The notes: a model not told the origin generated them from the sequence alone. A stretch of DNA of 64,000 nucleotides from Daejeonella oryzae DSM 19973 (GCF_000422945.1 NZ_AUHA01000002.1:62001-126000); one strand, 5' to 3'; counted from the first letter of the stretch, positions 52,199 through 62,662 are shown. Program-made: numbers and translations.

Positions 52199-54232
52199 AT
52201 GGCTTACAAAAAGGTTTTTACTTTTCTTTTTGGCTTATTTTGGATTAATATATCTCCGGTTTTTTCACAGGAACAGAAAATAGCCGATAGTCTGGCATAT
52301 ATCTATCAGCAAAAAACGCTTACTGATACAGCAGAATTGGAGCTGCTGTTAAATCTGTCTTTTAACGAATTAAGAGATTTAAATAAAGGCTTGAAGTATG
52401 CCGAAGAACTTATTAGCCTGGCCAAACAAAGCGAAAACAGCAACTATTTGCGCAGGGGTTATTTCCTGAAGGGAACAAAAGAAAGATCTCTTGGGAAGTT
52501 AGAGGAGGCTTTATCAGCGTACTTTATGAGTGCGGAAATAGCCCGAAAATCCAAACATTTAGGTGCCGAAGGAGAATCTTACGGTGCCATTGCTGATGTT
52601 TACTCAGTTGGCAACAATCACGTTAATGCCATTAATTACTACAATAAAGCAATCAGTATTCTTCGGCAGACGAAAGATTCAATTAGCCTGGCCTCTTCAC
52701 TTCTTAACGCCGGCGACGAGCTTCTCAAAACTAAAAAATATGATATTGCGCTTAAACATCTTCAGGAGGCAAAATTAATTTTCAACAAGTTTAATTATGA
52801 AAGCGGACAGGGATACAGTTTGGGCGGCTTAGGTATGCTGTATGCAAGTATCGGGAAAAACAGTCTGGCTGAGAAAAATATAAATGATGCAATCCGTATT
52901 CTGGAGAAGGCTCAGGATTATTATCCCATTTGTGATTACCTTATCTCCATGGCCGATATTTACTCTAACAAAGGAGTTAATCAAATAGCCCTGAATTATG
53001 CCTTAAGGAGTTTTCATCTTGCAGAACAGTATGGATTAAAAGAGCAGATTGAAAAAGCCAGCCTTAAACTATCGGAATTATATGAAAAAGACGGAGACAT
53101 AACGGAGTCTTATAAATATTACAAAAAGCATATCGCCTACAGAGATAGTATTCACAATATCCAAACTGTGCGGCAAATGGCCGACCTGCGCACAAATTAT
53201 GAAGTTTCTCAAAAACAAGCAGAGGTCAATATGCTTAACCGGCAGAAACAAAATGAGCGGTACTTAATTATTGCAATGGGTATTATTCTCGGCTTAACCA
53301 TCTTTATAATAGCCACTTTATTAAAAAGTAATCAGCATAAGCGAAAGGCATACAGAATTCTGCATTTACAAAAAAAGGAAACCGAAAAGCAAAAATTGAA
53401 AGCAGAAGATGCTCTTGCAGAATTGCAGGTAACTCAAAAACAACTCATACAAGCTGCAAAAATGGCTTCGCTGGGCGAACTGACCGCGGGAATAGCCCAT
53501 GAAATACAAAACCCTTTAAACTTTGTAAATAACTTCGCAGAAGTAACGGTTGAACTTCTTGGTGAATTAAGAGAAGGCGTGATGAATAAATTGAAAGCAT
53601 CAGACAATGCCGAAGCAGAGGAGATTATCAATAATCTGGAGAATAATCTTAAAAAAATAAGTGATCACGGAAAACGGGCAGATTCTATCGTAAAAGGAAT
53701 GTTGCAACATTCAAGGTCAAGTACGGGCAAAAAAGAATTCACCGATATTAATGCATTAGCTGATGAGTACCTTCGCTTAAGCTATCACGGTTTAAGAGCC
53801 AAAGACAAAGAGTTCAATTCCAGTTTCAATACCGATTTCGATCAAAGTATAGGCAAATTGGATATTCTGCCTCAGGATATCGGAAGAGTATTATTGAATT
53901 TATTCAACAATGCTTTTTATTCGGTAAACGAGAAAAAGAAACAACTGAATGGTGATTTTGAACCTCTTGTAACGGTAACAACTAAAAGAGTGGGCAGCAA
54001 AATAGAATTATCTGTTAAAGATAATGGATCAGGCATTGCTCAAAAATCTCTCGAAAAAATATTTCAGCCATTCTTCACAACAAAACCAACGGGACAAGGG
54101 ACAGGCCTTGGTTTATCGCTAAGTTATGACATCATAAAAGCACACGGGGGTGAGCTTAAAGTTGAAACTAAAGAAGGAGAATTTGCTGAATTCATTATTC
54201 AATTGCCGATAAGCAACCACAAAAAGGGATGA
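52199..54232 (+). CDS. TPR-domain sensor histidine kinase
   Basis: A 677-residue membrane kinase. A signal peptide (FTFLFGLFWINISPVFSQ) precedes about six tetratricopeptide repeats in the periplasm (to ~330), a membrane helix (~353-373, YLIIAMGIILGLTIFIIATL), then a coiled coil. The kinase core has the H box LTAGIAHEIQNPLNFVNNF, the N box LLNLFNNAFYSV and G boxes VKDNGSGIAQKSL and GQGTGLGLSLSYDI. No receiver domain or partner regulator gene is adjacent. Confidence 0.9.
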   Translation: MAYKKVFTFLFGLFWINISPVFSQEQKIADSLAYIYQQKTLTDTAELELLLNLSFNELRDLNKGLKYAEELISLAKQSENSNYLRRGYFLKGTKERSLGKLEEALSAYFMSAEIARKSKHLGAEGESYGAIADVYSVGNNHVNAINYYNKAISILRQTKDSISLASSLLNAGDELLKTKKYDIALKHLQEAKLIFNKFNYESGQGYSLGGLGMLYASIGKNSLAEKNINDAIRILEKAQDYYPICDYLISMADIYSNKGVNQIALNYALRSFHLAEQYGLKEQIEKASLKLSELYEKDGDITESYKYYKKHIAYRDSIHNIQTVRQMADLRTNYEVSQKQAEVNMLNRQKQNERYLIIAMGIILGLTIFIIATLLKSNQHKRKAYRILHLQKKETEKQKLKAEDALAELQVTQKQLIQAAKMASLGELTAGIAHEIQNPLNFVNNFAEVTVELLGELREGVMNKLKASDNAEAEEIINNLENNLKKISDHGKRADSIVKGMLQHSRSSTGKKEFTDINALADEYLRLSYHGLRAKDKEFNSSFNTDFDQSIGKLDILPQDIGRVLLNLFNNAFYSVNEKKKQLNGDFEPLVTVTTKRVGSKIELSVKDNGSGIAQKSLEKIFQPFFTTKPTGQGTGLGLSLSYDIIKAHGGELKVETKEGEFAEFIIQLPISNHKKG

Positions 54233-54395
54233 CATCAGTTGTGGTTAGAGTTGATCCAATGTCGACTGTAAGAAAAATCACGATGAAATCCATCTTAAAC
54301 ACTTTTTAGCGTTGCAGGCAATTCTCTAAATCCTGATTTTGCAGAAAGTTAATCCGCTTTCTATTATCTCACATCTTCTTATTATTTTAGCGGCG

Positions 54396-56225
54396 ATGGA
54401 TAATTTTATAGTTTCAGCACGTAAGTACCGACCGGCAACCTTTCAAACGGTTGTTGGTCAGCAACATATTACCAATACGCTGAAAAATGCTATTAAGAAT
54501 AATCAGCTTGCCCAGGCATTTTTATTCTGCGGACCACGAGGTGTGGGCAAAACTACCTGTGCCCGTATTCTTGCAAAAACCATCAATTGCCAGAATTTAA
54601 CCGAACAAAGTGAAGCCTGCGGAATTTGTGATTCATGCCGCTCATTTCAGAACGGTAACTCCTTCAATATACATGAACTGGATGCGGCGTCAAACAATTC
54701 GGTAGATGATATCCGAAGTCTGATTGAACAGGTTCGCATTCCGCCGCAAGCGGGAAAATATAAAATCTATATTATTGATGAGGTTCATATGCTTTCTCAG
54801 TCGGCATTTAATGCCTTCCTGAAAACATTGGAAGAACCGCCATCTTACGCCATTTTTATATTAGCCACAACCGAAAAGCACAAAATTCTTCCCACTATAT
54901 TATCCCGTTGTCAGATCTTTGATTTTAACAGGATTAAGGTGGATGATATGGCCAATCACCTGGCTGATATCGCAAAAAAAGAAAACGTCAATTATGACTC
55001 AGACGGCTTGCATCTGATCGCTCAAAAAGCAGATGGCGGTTTACGTGATGCCCTTTCAATGTTTGACCAGATTGTTAGTTTTTCTAACAGAAATGTTAAT
55101 TACAAAGCGGTAATTGACAATCTGAACATTCTGGATTATGATTATTATTTTAAGCTAACCGATGCACTGCTTGCAGAAAACGTGTCGGAAACCTTACTAA
55201 TTTTCGATGAGATTTTAACTCACGGATTTGACGGCAACCATTTTATTACCGGCCTGGCTACTCATTTAAGAAATCTTTTGGTTGGTAAAGATGCAATCAC
55301 TTTAAAATTACTGGAGGTTAGCGAAGGCATTAAGCAAAAATATCAGGAACAGGCTCAAGCAACCTCTGCCTCTTTTCTTATCTCTGGTTTAAACATCGCT
55401 AATCAATGCGATTTAAATTATAAAACCAGTAAAAACCAGCGATTGCAGGTTGAGCTGGCTCTGATCAAACTCTGCCATATTAAATCAGCATTAAATATTT
55501 CATCTTCATCCACTCAGGTTGAAGTAAAAAAAAAACCTGATTCACCAGTAAACCAGGCAAAAGTTCAGCAGCAACAAAAGCCCGCTGAGGAAATTAGCAA
55601 ACCGGAAATTACTGCTGTACCTGTTCCAGATAAGCCTTTAGATATTGCTAAAACAGCTCCGGCTTCAGAGCCAGTTCCATCGCCGGAGGCAGAAAAAAAC
55701 AATACGGCAAATCCAAGTCACGCAGAAAAACCGAAGATTAATATCTCTAAGCCAAGCTTGATGGCCGGTGCGTCTATCATTCCTAATCTGAATGATCTGA
55801 ATGCCAGTTACTCTAAAAAAGAAGAAGATAAAATTGACTATGTTTCGGGCGACAGTAGAAATATTTTTACAGAAGCAAGCATGCTTAAATTATGGAACGA
55901 GTATGCGGAAAGGATAAAAAAAGCCAACAAAATCAACATTTTTACTTTGATGACTTCCCATGCACCGGTATTATTGGAGAATCACCAAATTGAAGTAACT
56001 ATCGAAAATAAAATTCAGGAAAATCTGCTGAGTCATGAAAAAATTGACCTGCTGAATTTTCTGAGGGTGGAGCTTCAAAATTTCGAAATTGATATTTCAA
56101 CCCGTTTGATTGAGCAAACCGATAAAAAGCGCTTATATACTTCTTCTGAAAAATACGAACACATGATTGAGAAGAATCCTAAACTCGAAGAATTAAGAAA
56201 ACGCTTTAACCTGAATATTGATTAA
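54396..56225 (+). CDS. dnaX: DNA polymerase III subunit gamma/tau
   Basis: A 609-residue clamp-loader ATPase. The start used is ATG 54396 (MDNFIVSARKYRPATFQ), as the upstream extension has no match. Walker A FCGPRGVGKTTCAR lies at about 45-58, the zinc-binding Cys cluster (CGICDSC) near 75, Walker B DEVHML near 128 and the SRC motif in LSRCQIFDF near 170. The tail from ~385 to ~470 is Pro/Lys/Glu-rich, then a C-terminal domain follows. A ten-A run at codons 377-380 could produce a short gamma form (see the finding). Confidence 0.95.
   Translation: MDNFIVSARKYRPATFQTVVGQQHITNTLKNAIKNNQLAQAFLFCGPRGVGKTTCARILAKTINCQNLTEQSEACGICDSCRSFQNGNSFNIHELDAASNNSVDDIRSLIEQVRIPPQAGKYKIYIIDEVHMLSQSAFNAFLKTLEEPPSYAIFILATTEKHKILPTILSRCQIFDFNRIKVDDMANHLADIAKKENVNYDSDGLHLIAQKADGGLRDALSMFDQIVSFSNRNVNYKAVIDNLNILDYDYYFKLTDALLAENVSETLLIFDEILTHGFDGNHFITGLATHLRNLLVGKDAITLKLLEVSEGIKQKYQEQAQATSASFLISGLNIANQCDLNYKTSKNQRLQVELALIKLCHIKSALNISSSSTQVEVKKKPDSPVNQAKVQQQQKPAEEISKPEITAVPVPDKPLDIAKTAPASEPVPSPEAEKNNTANPSHAEKPKINISKPSLMAGASIIPNLNDLNASYSKKEEDKIDYVSGDSRNIFTEASMLKLWNEYAERIKKANKINIFTLMTSHAPVLLENHQIEVTIENKIQENLLSHEKIDLLNFLRVELQNFEIDISTRLIEQTDKKRLYTSSEKYEHMIEKNPKLEELRKRFNLNID
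55526..55535 (+). other. Ten-A slippery run in dnaX
   Basis: Codons GTA AAA AAA AAA CCT give ten consecutive A residues just after ATPase domain III. A -1 shift, or one extra A in the mRNA, reads AAA ACC TGA and stops at 55538-55540, making a ~381-residue gamma-like product. A +1 shift stops within six codons as well. Confidence 0.6.
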
Positions 56226-56257
56226 ATGATAAACATCCCAAAAAGGATGTTTATCAT
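56226..56257. terminator. Bidirectional hairpin after dnaX
   Basis: ATGATAAACATCC (56226-56238) and its exact complement (56245-56257) form a 13-bp stem between the convergent dnaX and acidic-protein genes. No long T-run follows, so the efficiency of termination is uncertain. Confidence 0.6.
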
Positions 56258-56262
56258 AATCA

Positions 56263-56691
56263 CTAAAATTTCTTTTTCTTTTCCATATCATTTTTAGGAT
56301 AACCTTCCTCATCCAGATCATCCCGGTCATCTTCCGGTGTGTGGGAAAGTTCGGCATCGATGGCGCTTAATTCAACAATTTTACCGTTGTCTATATGCAT
56401 TCCTAAATCTTCAAATGTAGATTCAACAGAAATATCGGTATCGTACTCCTCCATCGCGGTTGGATTGGCGGTATCGTAATCAGAATCCGCATCGCCGCCA
56501 TTTTTTACAGCGGTATTGTATGGATCAGGATGGTTATATTCTCCATCTTCTCCTTTTACATCAAATTCAAAACTTCCTTCAGATTTATTGTAGGACAAGT
56601 TATGCTTAGCTCCTTCTTTGGAATCAATTGAGGGAATTTCATTTTTATCTTCCTGGGAATTCTGTTTCGGCGAATTGTTATTCGTTTTCAT
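56263..56691 (-). CDS. Acidic disordered hypothetical protein
   Basis: A 142-residue, highly acidic protein with low complexity throughout (PKQNSQEDKNEIPSIDSKEG, ELSHTPEDDRDDLDEEGYP). It has no hydrophobic core, signal or membrane helix and is probably disordered. It converges with dnaX with a shared hairpin in between. The family is not recognised. Confidence 0.65.
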   Translation of the reverse strand: MKTNNNSPKQNSQEDKNEIPSIDSKEGAKHNLSYNKSEGSFEFDVKGEDGEYNHPDPYNTAVKNGGDADSDYDTANPTAMEEYDTDISVESTFEDLGMHIDNGKIVELSAIDAELSHTPEDDRDDLDEEGYPKNDMEKKKKF

Positions 56692-56815
56692 AATTAAAAT
56701 TTAAATGAACATCTGCATATTTAAAACTACCGGAAGTAACTTTTAGTTTTCAGTAAATAACTTAGTTTGGAAAATACCTGTTCTATTTACTGTCGGTCTT
56801 AAAATCAAAAATTTA

Positions 56816-56823
56816 TATCTTTG
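56816..56823 (+). promoter_or_regulatory. TANNTTTG promoter box of icd
   Basis: TATCTTTG matches the Bacteroidota -7 element and lies 37 bp before the icd ATG. A -33 TTTG is not clear. Confidence 0.5.
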
Positions 56824-56860
56824 CGGGCTCTCATAAATGTGTTAATAAGAAAAACGCCAT

Positions 56861-58099
56861 ATGTCAATAGAAAAAATTAAAGTAGCTAACCCTGTTGTCG
56901 AACTAGACGGGGACGAAATGACCCGGATTATCTGGAAATTTATAAAAGACAAACTGATATTTCCTTATCTGGACCTGGATATTAAATATTATGATCTGGG
57001 AATGGAATATCGCGATGAAACGAATGACCAGGTAACGATAGATGCAGCAAATGCTATCAAGCAATATGGCGTTGGAATTAAATGTGCAACTATTACTCCG
57101 GATGAGCAGCGTGTTGAAGAGTTTGGTTTAAAGCAGATGTGGAAATCTCCGAACGGAACCATCCGTAACATTCTGGATGGTACAGTTTTCCGCGAGCCTA
57201 TTGTAATGAGCAATGTTCCGCGTTTGGTACCAAACTGGACCGCTCCTATTTGCATTGGCCGTCATGCTTTTGGCGATCAGTACCGGGCTACAGATTTCTT
57301 AACAAAAGGAAAAGGTAAATTAAACATCACTTTCACGCCTGAAGATGGCGGCGAAGTTCAGTCGTATGAAGTTTATAATTTTCAGGGTGATGGTGTAGCT
57401 TTGGCTATGTATAACACGGATGAAAGTATCCGCGGTTTTGCCCGTGCTTGCTTTAACCAGGCTTTATTAAAAAAATGGCCTTTATACCTTTCAACTAAAA
57501 ACACGATCCTTAAAAAATACGACGGTCGTTTTAAAGATATTTTCGAAGAAATTTTCCAGGGAGAATTTAAATCGGAATTTGAGGCCAACGGCTTAACTTA
57601 CGAGCACCGTTTAATTGACGACATGGTTGCTTCTGCTTTAAAATGGCATGGTAATTTTGTATGGGCCTGTAAAAACTACGACGGAGATGTTCAATCTGAT
57701 ACTGTGGCCCAAGGTTTTGGTTCATTGGGATTAATGACTTCTACATTGGTAACTCCGGATGGAAAAACAATGGAAGCAGAAGCTGCTCACGGAACTGTAA
57801 CCCGTCACTACCGTGATCACCAGGCCGGAAAGCCAACTTCTACCAATCCGATTGCCTCTATTTTTGCATGGACCCGCGGTTTGGAATTCCGCGGAATGCT
57901 GGACGACAACCAGGAATTAGTTAATTTCTGTAAGACGTTAGAGCAGGTTTGTGTTGAAACCGTAGAAAGCGGAAAAATGACTAAAGATCTTGCGGTGAAT
58001 ATCCATGGAAATAAAGTAGCACATGGAGAGCATTACTTATACACGGAGGAATTTTTAGCAGCAATTGATGAAAATTTAAAAGCTAAGCTTTCAAAATAA
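56861..58099 (+). CDS. icd: NADP-dependent isocitrate dehydrogenase
   Basis: A 412-residue IDH of the type found in eukaryotes and many Bacteroidota (type II subfamily). It oxidises isocitrate to 2-oxoglutarate in the TCA cycle. Seen are the N-terminal [13 protein letters not shown], the substrate loop [19 protein letters not shown], the metal site [11 protein letters not shown] and the cofactor loop [22 protein letters not shown] terminator follows. The gene is monocistronic. Confidence 0.96.
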   Translation: MSIEKIKVANPVVELDGDEMTRIIWKFIKDKLIFPYLDLDIKYYDLGMEYRDETNDQVTIDAANAIKQYGVGIKCATITPDEQRVEEFGLKQMWKSPNGTIRNILDGTVFREPIVMSNVPRLVPNWTAPICIGRHAFGDQYRATDFLTKGKGKLNITFTPEDGGEVQSYEVYNFQGDGVALAMYNTDESIRGFARACFNQALLKKWPLYLSTKNTILKKYDGRFKDIFEEIFQGEFKSEFEANGLTYEHRLIDDMVASALKWHGNFVWACKNYDGDVQSDTVAQGFGSLGLMTSTLVTPDGKTMEAEAAHGTVTRHYRDHQAGKPTSTNPIASIFAWTRGLEFRGMLDDNQELVNFCKTLEQVCVETVESGKMTKDLAVNIHGNKVAHGEHYLYTEEFLAAIDENLKAKLSK

Positions 58100-58123
58100 T
58101 TAATAATAGATTTCTTTAAAAAA

Positions 58124-58152
58124 CCGTTCAATTAATTGAGCGGTTTTTTTTT
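58124..58152 (+). terminator. Rho-independent terminator of icd
   Basis: A 10-bp stem, CCGTTCAATT with AATTGAGCGG (58124-58143, one G-U pair), is followed by a run of eight T residues. Confidence 0.85.
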
Positions 58153-58296
58153 GCCTTATGGAGGATAATTAATCTCTTGATATTCCTAAAGTTCATACAG
58201 AAGATTTTTTAAATTTATAAATGTAAATGCCGGGTAACTTAAAAGCCGGTTCATGTAAATCCTGAAAAGGTATCCCGATAATTTCAAATTACTAGT

Positions 58297-59136
58297 ATGA
58301 TTATTCCCTCAAAAATCTGGTTTATAACAGGCGTTTCCGGCGGATTGGGCCGTGCTTTAGCCAGAGAAGCTGCAGAAAGCGGCGATATAGTTTTCGGCAC
58401 CTTAAGAAAACCTGAGCAGGTTGAAGAATTCAACCAGTTAGTTAGTGGTAAAACCTTCGGACTGGAGCTGGATGTAAATGATCATTCTCGGGCCGATCAA
58501 TTGATCACCCATGTACGTGACCAGTTTGGCAGAATTGATATATTGGTCAATAACGCCGGTTACGGCCTTTTTGGCGCAATTGAAGAAGTTTCGATAGAAG
58601 AAGCCCGTCAGCAAATGGAAACAAATTTTTTCAGTGTTCTGGCATTAACACAACTGGTATTGCCCATTATGCGAAATCAGGAATCAGGGTCGATTATTCA
58701 GATTTCATCTATGGCCGGTATCCGTTCAAATCCCGGTTTGGGAATGTATAATGCCAGCAAATTTGCTTTGGAAGGATTTAGCGAAGCTCTGGCGCTTGAA
58801 ACTGCAGAAATGAATATCCGTGTTATGATTGTAGAGCCGGGACCATTCCGTACAGATTGGGCAGGCTCATCCGCTGTTCGATCTCAAAAGATTATAAATG
58901 AATACGATTCTACTGCTGGCGAACGAATCCGGATGATAAATAACTACAGCGGCACCCAGCCGGGCAATCCGGTTAAAGGTGCAAAAGCGATTATAAAAGC
59001 TATAAAAAGCGACAATCCTCCATTAAGATTGGTTTTAGGCAAACCCGCTTTAGATGGTATCCGCGAAAAGCTTAAATCTATAGAGCAAAATCTGTCTGAG
59101 TGGGAAGCAACAACCTTAAATACTTCATTCGATTAA
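58297..59136 (+). CDS. Short-chain dehydrogenase/reductase
   Basis: A 279-residue classical SDR. The cofactor loop TGVSGGLGRALAREAAES, the NNAGYG motif, the catalytic Ser in IIQISSMAGIRS and the YNASKFALEGF (Tyr-x-x-x-Lys) site are all present, followed by the PGPFRTDW segment. Substrate is not predictable. It overlaps the convergent kinase gene by 4 bp. Confidence 0.9.
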   Translation: MIIPSKIWFITGVSGGLGRALAREAAESGDIVFGTLRKPEQVEEFNQLVSGKTFGLELDVNDHSRADQLITHVRDQFGRIDILVNNAGYGLFGAIEEVSIEEARQQMETNFFSVLALTQLVLPIMRNQESGSIIQISSMAGIRSNPGLGMYNASKFALEGFSEALALETAEMNIRVMIVEPGPFRTDWAGSSAVRSQKIINEYDSTAGERIRMINNYSGTQPGNPVKGAKAIIKAIKSDNPPLRLVLGKPALDGIREKLKSIEQNLSEWEATTLNTSFD

Positions 59137-60623
59137 TTACCCCGTACAGGTAATGAAAAGAAAAATGTAGATCCTTGTCCCGGTTCGCTTTCAACCCAGA
59201 TCTCTCCCTGATGACGATCCAAAATTTCACTTGAGATAAATAAACCGATACCTAAACCTTGAAACTTCATATCGCTGTTTTCAACTCTGTAAAACCTTTT
59301 AAAGAGATTGTTTAAATTTTTGTTATCAATACCTATCCCAAAATCCGTAATAGAAACAAGCAGCCTGTTTTCAATAATCTTACTTTTTAATATTACCAGA
59401 TCAGCATCTGGCGAATATTTAACAGCATTCGTTAGAATATTGTGGATAACCTGTTCGATGCGCATTTTATCCCCAAAGCAATTAACCTCAGCCGATTCTT
59501 CAATTTCAATGCGGTGGGATTCTGTTGCGTGCTGTACACTTTCTACACATTCGGATAATAATTCACTAAATGAAAATTCCTCGAAATTGTAAATCATTTT
59601 ATCAGCCTTAATTTTTGAAACATCCAACAGATCAGCAATTAAATTCTCAAGGCGACGAATATAATGAGATGCTTTCCCCAGAAATTGAACCGGCAGAGCA
59701 TTGCCCGAAACCACACTTTTTTCCAGCAACTGAATATATGCCTTTAAGCTGGTTAGCGGAGTTTTAAGCTCATGGCTTGCCATACTCAAAAACTCATCTT
59801 TCTTTTCGTCGAGGATTTTTGACTGCATTAAGGCCGCTTGCTGCCTGATGATCTCCTGTTGCAATAATTTATGCTCTGTTATATCTGATATAAACGCAAT
59901 AAAAAGCCAATCATCATCAACTTTTACATTTGAGATACTCAGGTTAACCGGAAAAACGTGGCCTTTCTGGTGCAAAGCTTCAATTTCAATGGTTCGATTT
60001 AAGACCGGCCCCTCTCCGGTTTTTAAAAAATGGGCCATACCCATAGCATGAGCTTCCCTAAATTGAGGCGGAATGATAATATCCCCAAGAGGCCGATTTA
60101 GCACATCTTCTGTTTTAAACCCAAATATCTCCTCTGCTTTTGGGTTCCATTCAAGTACTGTTTGATTTTGATCAATGATTACTACAGCAGATGGTGCGCT
60201 TTTTAAAAATGTATTTAAACGCCGCTGATTCTTTTCCAAATTTAATTCAGCTACCCTTTTTGAAGTGATATTTTTGAAAACACCCCGGGTATAAACCGGT
60301 TCCTGAACGTCATAAACGCAGCCGATCTGACCTTCTGCAAGAATTTTTTGTCCGTCTTTCGTTCTTAATTCAAAACTGATATCTTCCAGCTTATTTGTGG
60401 CTATAACACTTGAACGGTAATTTTTATAGATCTCATGAGATTTCGGATCAATAAATTCATAAATACTTTTCCCGATTACTTCTTCTGCACTGAATTGCAA
60501 ATTATTTAACCAGGCAGGATTAACTTTTAAAATTTTGCTATCGATATCAAGAAAATGAATCAGGTCGCTGGTATTATCAAAAAGATCTTTAAAGTGAACA
60601 TCAAAATTTAGACTCTTCATCAA
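59133..60623 (-). CDS. PAS-domain hybrid-free sensor histidine kinase
   Basis: A 496-residue cytoplasmic histidine kinase: PAS1 (about 10-130, LFDNTSDLIHFLDIDS), PAS2 (about 140-250, APSAVVIIDQNQTVLEWNPK), HisKA with H box SMASHELKTPLTSLKAYIQL (~285), and HATPase_c with NILTNAVKYSPDA, TDFGIGIDNKN and FQGLGIGLFISSEIL. There is no receiver domain and no adjacent response regulator. It converges with the SDR gene. Confidence 0.92.
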   Translation of the reverse strand: MMKSLNFDVHFKDLFDNTSDLIHFLDIDSKILKVNPAWLNNLQFSAEEVIGKSIYEFIDPKSHEIYKNYRSSVIATNKLEDISFELRTKDGQKILAEGQIGCVYDVQEPVYTRGVFKNITSKRVAELNLEKNQRRLNTFLKSAPSAVVIIDQNQTVLEWNPKAEEIFGFKTEDVLNRPLGDIIIPPQFREAHAMGMAHFLKTGEGPVLNRTIEIEALHQKGHVFPVNLSISNVKVDDDWLFIAFISDITEHKLLQQEIIRQQAALMQSKILDEKKDEFLSMASHELKTPLTSLKAYIQLLEKSVVSGNALPVQFLGKASHYIRRLENLIADLLDVSKIKADKMIYNFEEFSFSELLSECVESVQHATESHRIEIEESAEVNCFGDKMRIEQVIHNILTNAVKYSPDADLVILKSKIIENRLLVSITDFGIGIDNKNLNNLFKRFYRVENSDMKFQGLGIGLFISSEILDRHQGEIWVESEPGQGSTFFFSLPVRGN

Positions 60624-60819
60624 ATAGTTTATAAATTAAAAGTGTAACAAAAATGATGCAAGTTGTAATCAAAGTTTAATAAAAATGTAAATCAAGGAAT
60701 TAGTTTGCTTAAGATTTTGAGTCTGACTGCAGTTTTAAAATGACGTTCAGCTGAATTCAGATTTTAATTCAAAATCCGGAATTTTTAAAGATATAGGTAT
60801 CTTTAAAAACTCATACATC

Positions 60820-61632
60820 ATGGACAAAATTTTTTTACAGCATATTTACAGCAAGCAGAAACAGTTCCAGGCAGTTCCATCGAATGAAACTATATCCCGC
60901 TGGGCTTCAGACCTTATCTGTTTACTGTTTCCCGAGCAGGCTAAATGCACTTTGAATTCAATTGAAGATGTAACGCGGGCATTTGCCGATAAAGAAAACG
61001 AATTGACCAGCATTTTGAACGCTACAACAGCCTGTCAGGATTGCAATAATCATTTAATTTCAGAAACTTTTTTTGAAAGACTCCCGGAACTTTACCGTGT
61101 ATTAACTACCGACATCAATGCAATTTTCGAAGGAGATCCGGCTGCAAAAAGCGAATTTGAAGTGATCAGAACTTATCCGGGTTTTCTGGCGATTTCTTTT
61201 TACCGGCTCGCTCATTTATTACTTCAGTTGGATGTGCCCCTTTTACCCCGGTTGCTTACGGAGTTTGCGCATTCAAAAACAGGCATAGACATTCATCCGG
61301 GAGCTAAAATTGATGAATCTTTATACATCGATCATGGAACCGGGATAGTTATTGGTGAAACCACCGAAATTGGAAAACATGTAAAGCTTTACCAGGGTGT
61401 AACTCTCGGCGCTTTAAGCGTGAATAAAACAATGGCGAATATCAAGCGGCATCCAACAGTAGAAGATCATGTGATCATTTATTCAGGCGCTACCATTCTT
61501 GGAGGCGAAACAGTTATCGGCCACCATAGTTTAATCGGAGGAAATGTGTGGTTAACTAAAAGCGTTCAACCTCATTCAACGGTATATCATATGCCTTCAA
61601 TAAAAGTAATTAAATCAAAAATCATCGATTAA
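60820..61632 (+). CDS. cysE: Serine O-acetyltransferase
   Basis: A 270-residue SAT that makes O-acetylserine from serine and acetyl-CoA. An N-terminal helical domain (to ~130) precedes the left-handed beta-helix: GIDIHPGAKIDESLYIDHGT and GIVIGETTEIGKHVKLYQGV. The catalytic His in DHGTG is present, with LGGETVIGHHSLIGGNVW further on. It is 9 bp upstream of cysM, which uses its product. Confidence 0.94.
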   Translation: MDKIFLQHIYSKQKQFQAVPSNETISRWASDLICLLFPEQAKCTLNSIEDVTRAFADKENELTSILNATTACQDCNNHLISETFFERLPELYRVLTTDINAIFEGDPAAKSEFEVIRTYPGFLAISFYRLAHLLLQLDVPLLPRLLTEFAHSKTGIDIHPGAKIDESLYIDHGTGIVIGETTEIGKHVKLYQGVTLGALSVNKTMANIKRHPTVEDHVIIYSGATILGGETVIGHHSLIGGNVWLTKSVQPHSTVYHMPSIKVIKSKIID

Positions 61633-61641
61633 TTTAATCTT

Positions 61642-62514
61642 ATGGCAAGTATTATAGATCTGGTTGGGAATACACCGATGGTGGAAATCCAAAAGTTAAA
61701 TCCCAATCCAGAAGTGAAAATATTCGCGAAGCTGGAAGGCAATAATCCCGGCGGCAGCGTGAAAGACCGTGCTGCGCTCAGTATGATTCGCAGTGCTATT
61801 GAACGGGGTGAAATCAAGCCGGGAATTAAACTGATTGAAGCCACCAGCGGAAACACCGGAATTGCACTGGCCATGATTGCCCGTTTGTACAACCTGGAGA
61901 TCGAACTGATTATGCCCTCTAGCTCTACCCGCGAAAGAACCCTGGCAATGGAAGCCTTCGGCGCCAAAGTAACTTTGCTGGATAGTATAGAAATCTGTCG
62001 GGATTACGCTGAAGATAAAGCCGCTACGGGAGAGTACTTTATTTTGAACCAGTTCTCCAACCCCGACAATTATAAAGCTCATTATAAAACCACCGGACCG
62101 GAAATGTGGAAGGATACCGATCACTTGATCACTCATTTTGTGAGTTCGATGGGTACTACGGGAACTATCATGGGTTCGTCAATGTATTTAAAGGAGCAAA
62201 ATCCGGCTATTCAGATTGTGGGATGTCAGCCCACAGAAGAATCCTCAATTCCCGGCATCAGGCGCTGGCCGGCGGAATACCTTCCCAAAATTTTCGATCC
62301 GAGCCGTGTGGATCGCATTATAGATGTATCGCAGCAAGAAGCAACCGCCATGACCCGCAAACTTGCAAAAGTAGAAGGGATTTTTGCAGGCATGAGCAGC
62401 GGAGGTGCCGCTTCGGCAGCGTTTCGTTTAGCTTCAGAACTGGAATCTGGATTAATCGTATTTATTGCTTGCGATCGCGGGGATAGGTATCTGAGTTCGG
62501 ATTTATTTGGATAA
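61642..62514 (+). CDS. cysM: Cysteine synthase (O-acetylserine sulfhydrylase, CysM-like)
   Basis: A 290-residue PLP enzyme joining O-acetylserine with sulfide. The PLP lysine lies in EGNNPGGSVKDRAALSM, followed by the substrate loop LIEATSGNTGIALAM. The phosphate-binding loop is in FVSSMGTTGTIMG, and the closing GIFAGMSSGGAAS is present. The short length and EGNNPGGSVKDR are typical of the CysM/type B branch. Encoded just after cysE, forming a two-gene cysteine operon. Confidence 0.93.
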   Translation: MASIIDLVGNTPMVEIQKLNPNPEVKIFAKLEGNNPGGSVKDRAALSMIRSAIERGEIKPGIKLIEATSGNTGIALAMIARLYNLEIELIMPSSSTRERTLAMEAFGAKVTLLDSIEICRDYAEDKAATGEYFILNQFSNPDNYKAHYKTTGPEMWKDTDHLITHFVSSMGTTGTIMGSSMYLKEQNPAIQIVGCQPTEESSIPGIRRWPAEYLPKIFDPSRVDRIIDVSQQEATAMTRKLAKVEGIFAGMSSGGAASAAFRLASELESGLIVFIACDRGDRYLSSDLFG

Positions 62515-62567
62515 GTAAATCCATTTCACTAAACGGAAATCATCTGATTAATAAAGAAACAAAAAAA

Positions 62568-62583
62568 GCCACCCAAGGGTGGC
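62568..62583 (-). terminator. Terminator shared by cysM and tRNA-Ala
   Basis: GCCACCC (62568-62574) and GGGTGGC (62577-62583) form a strong 7-bp stem with a 2-base loop. On the minus strand seven T residues follow, so it mainly ends the tRNA-Ala transcript; it also lies just beyond cysM. Confidence 0.8.
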
Positions 62584-62585
62584 TT

Positions 62586-62662
<77 letters not shown>

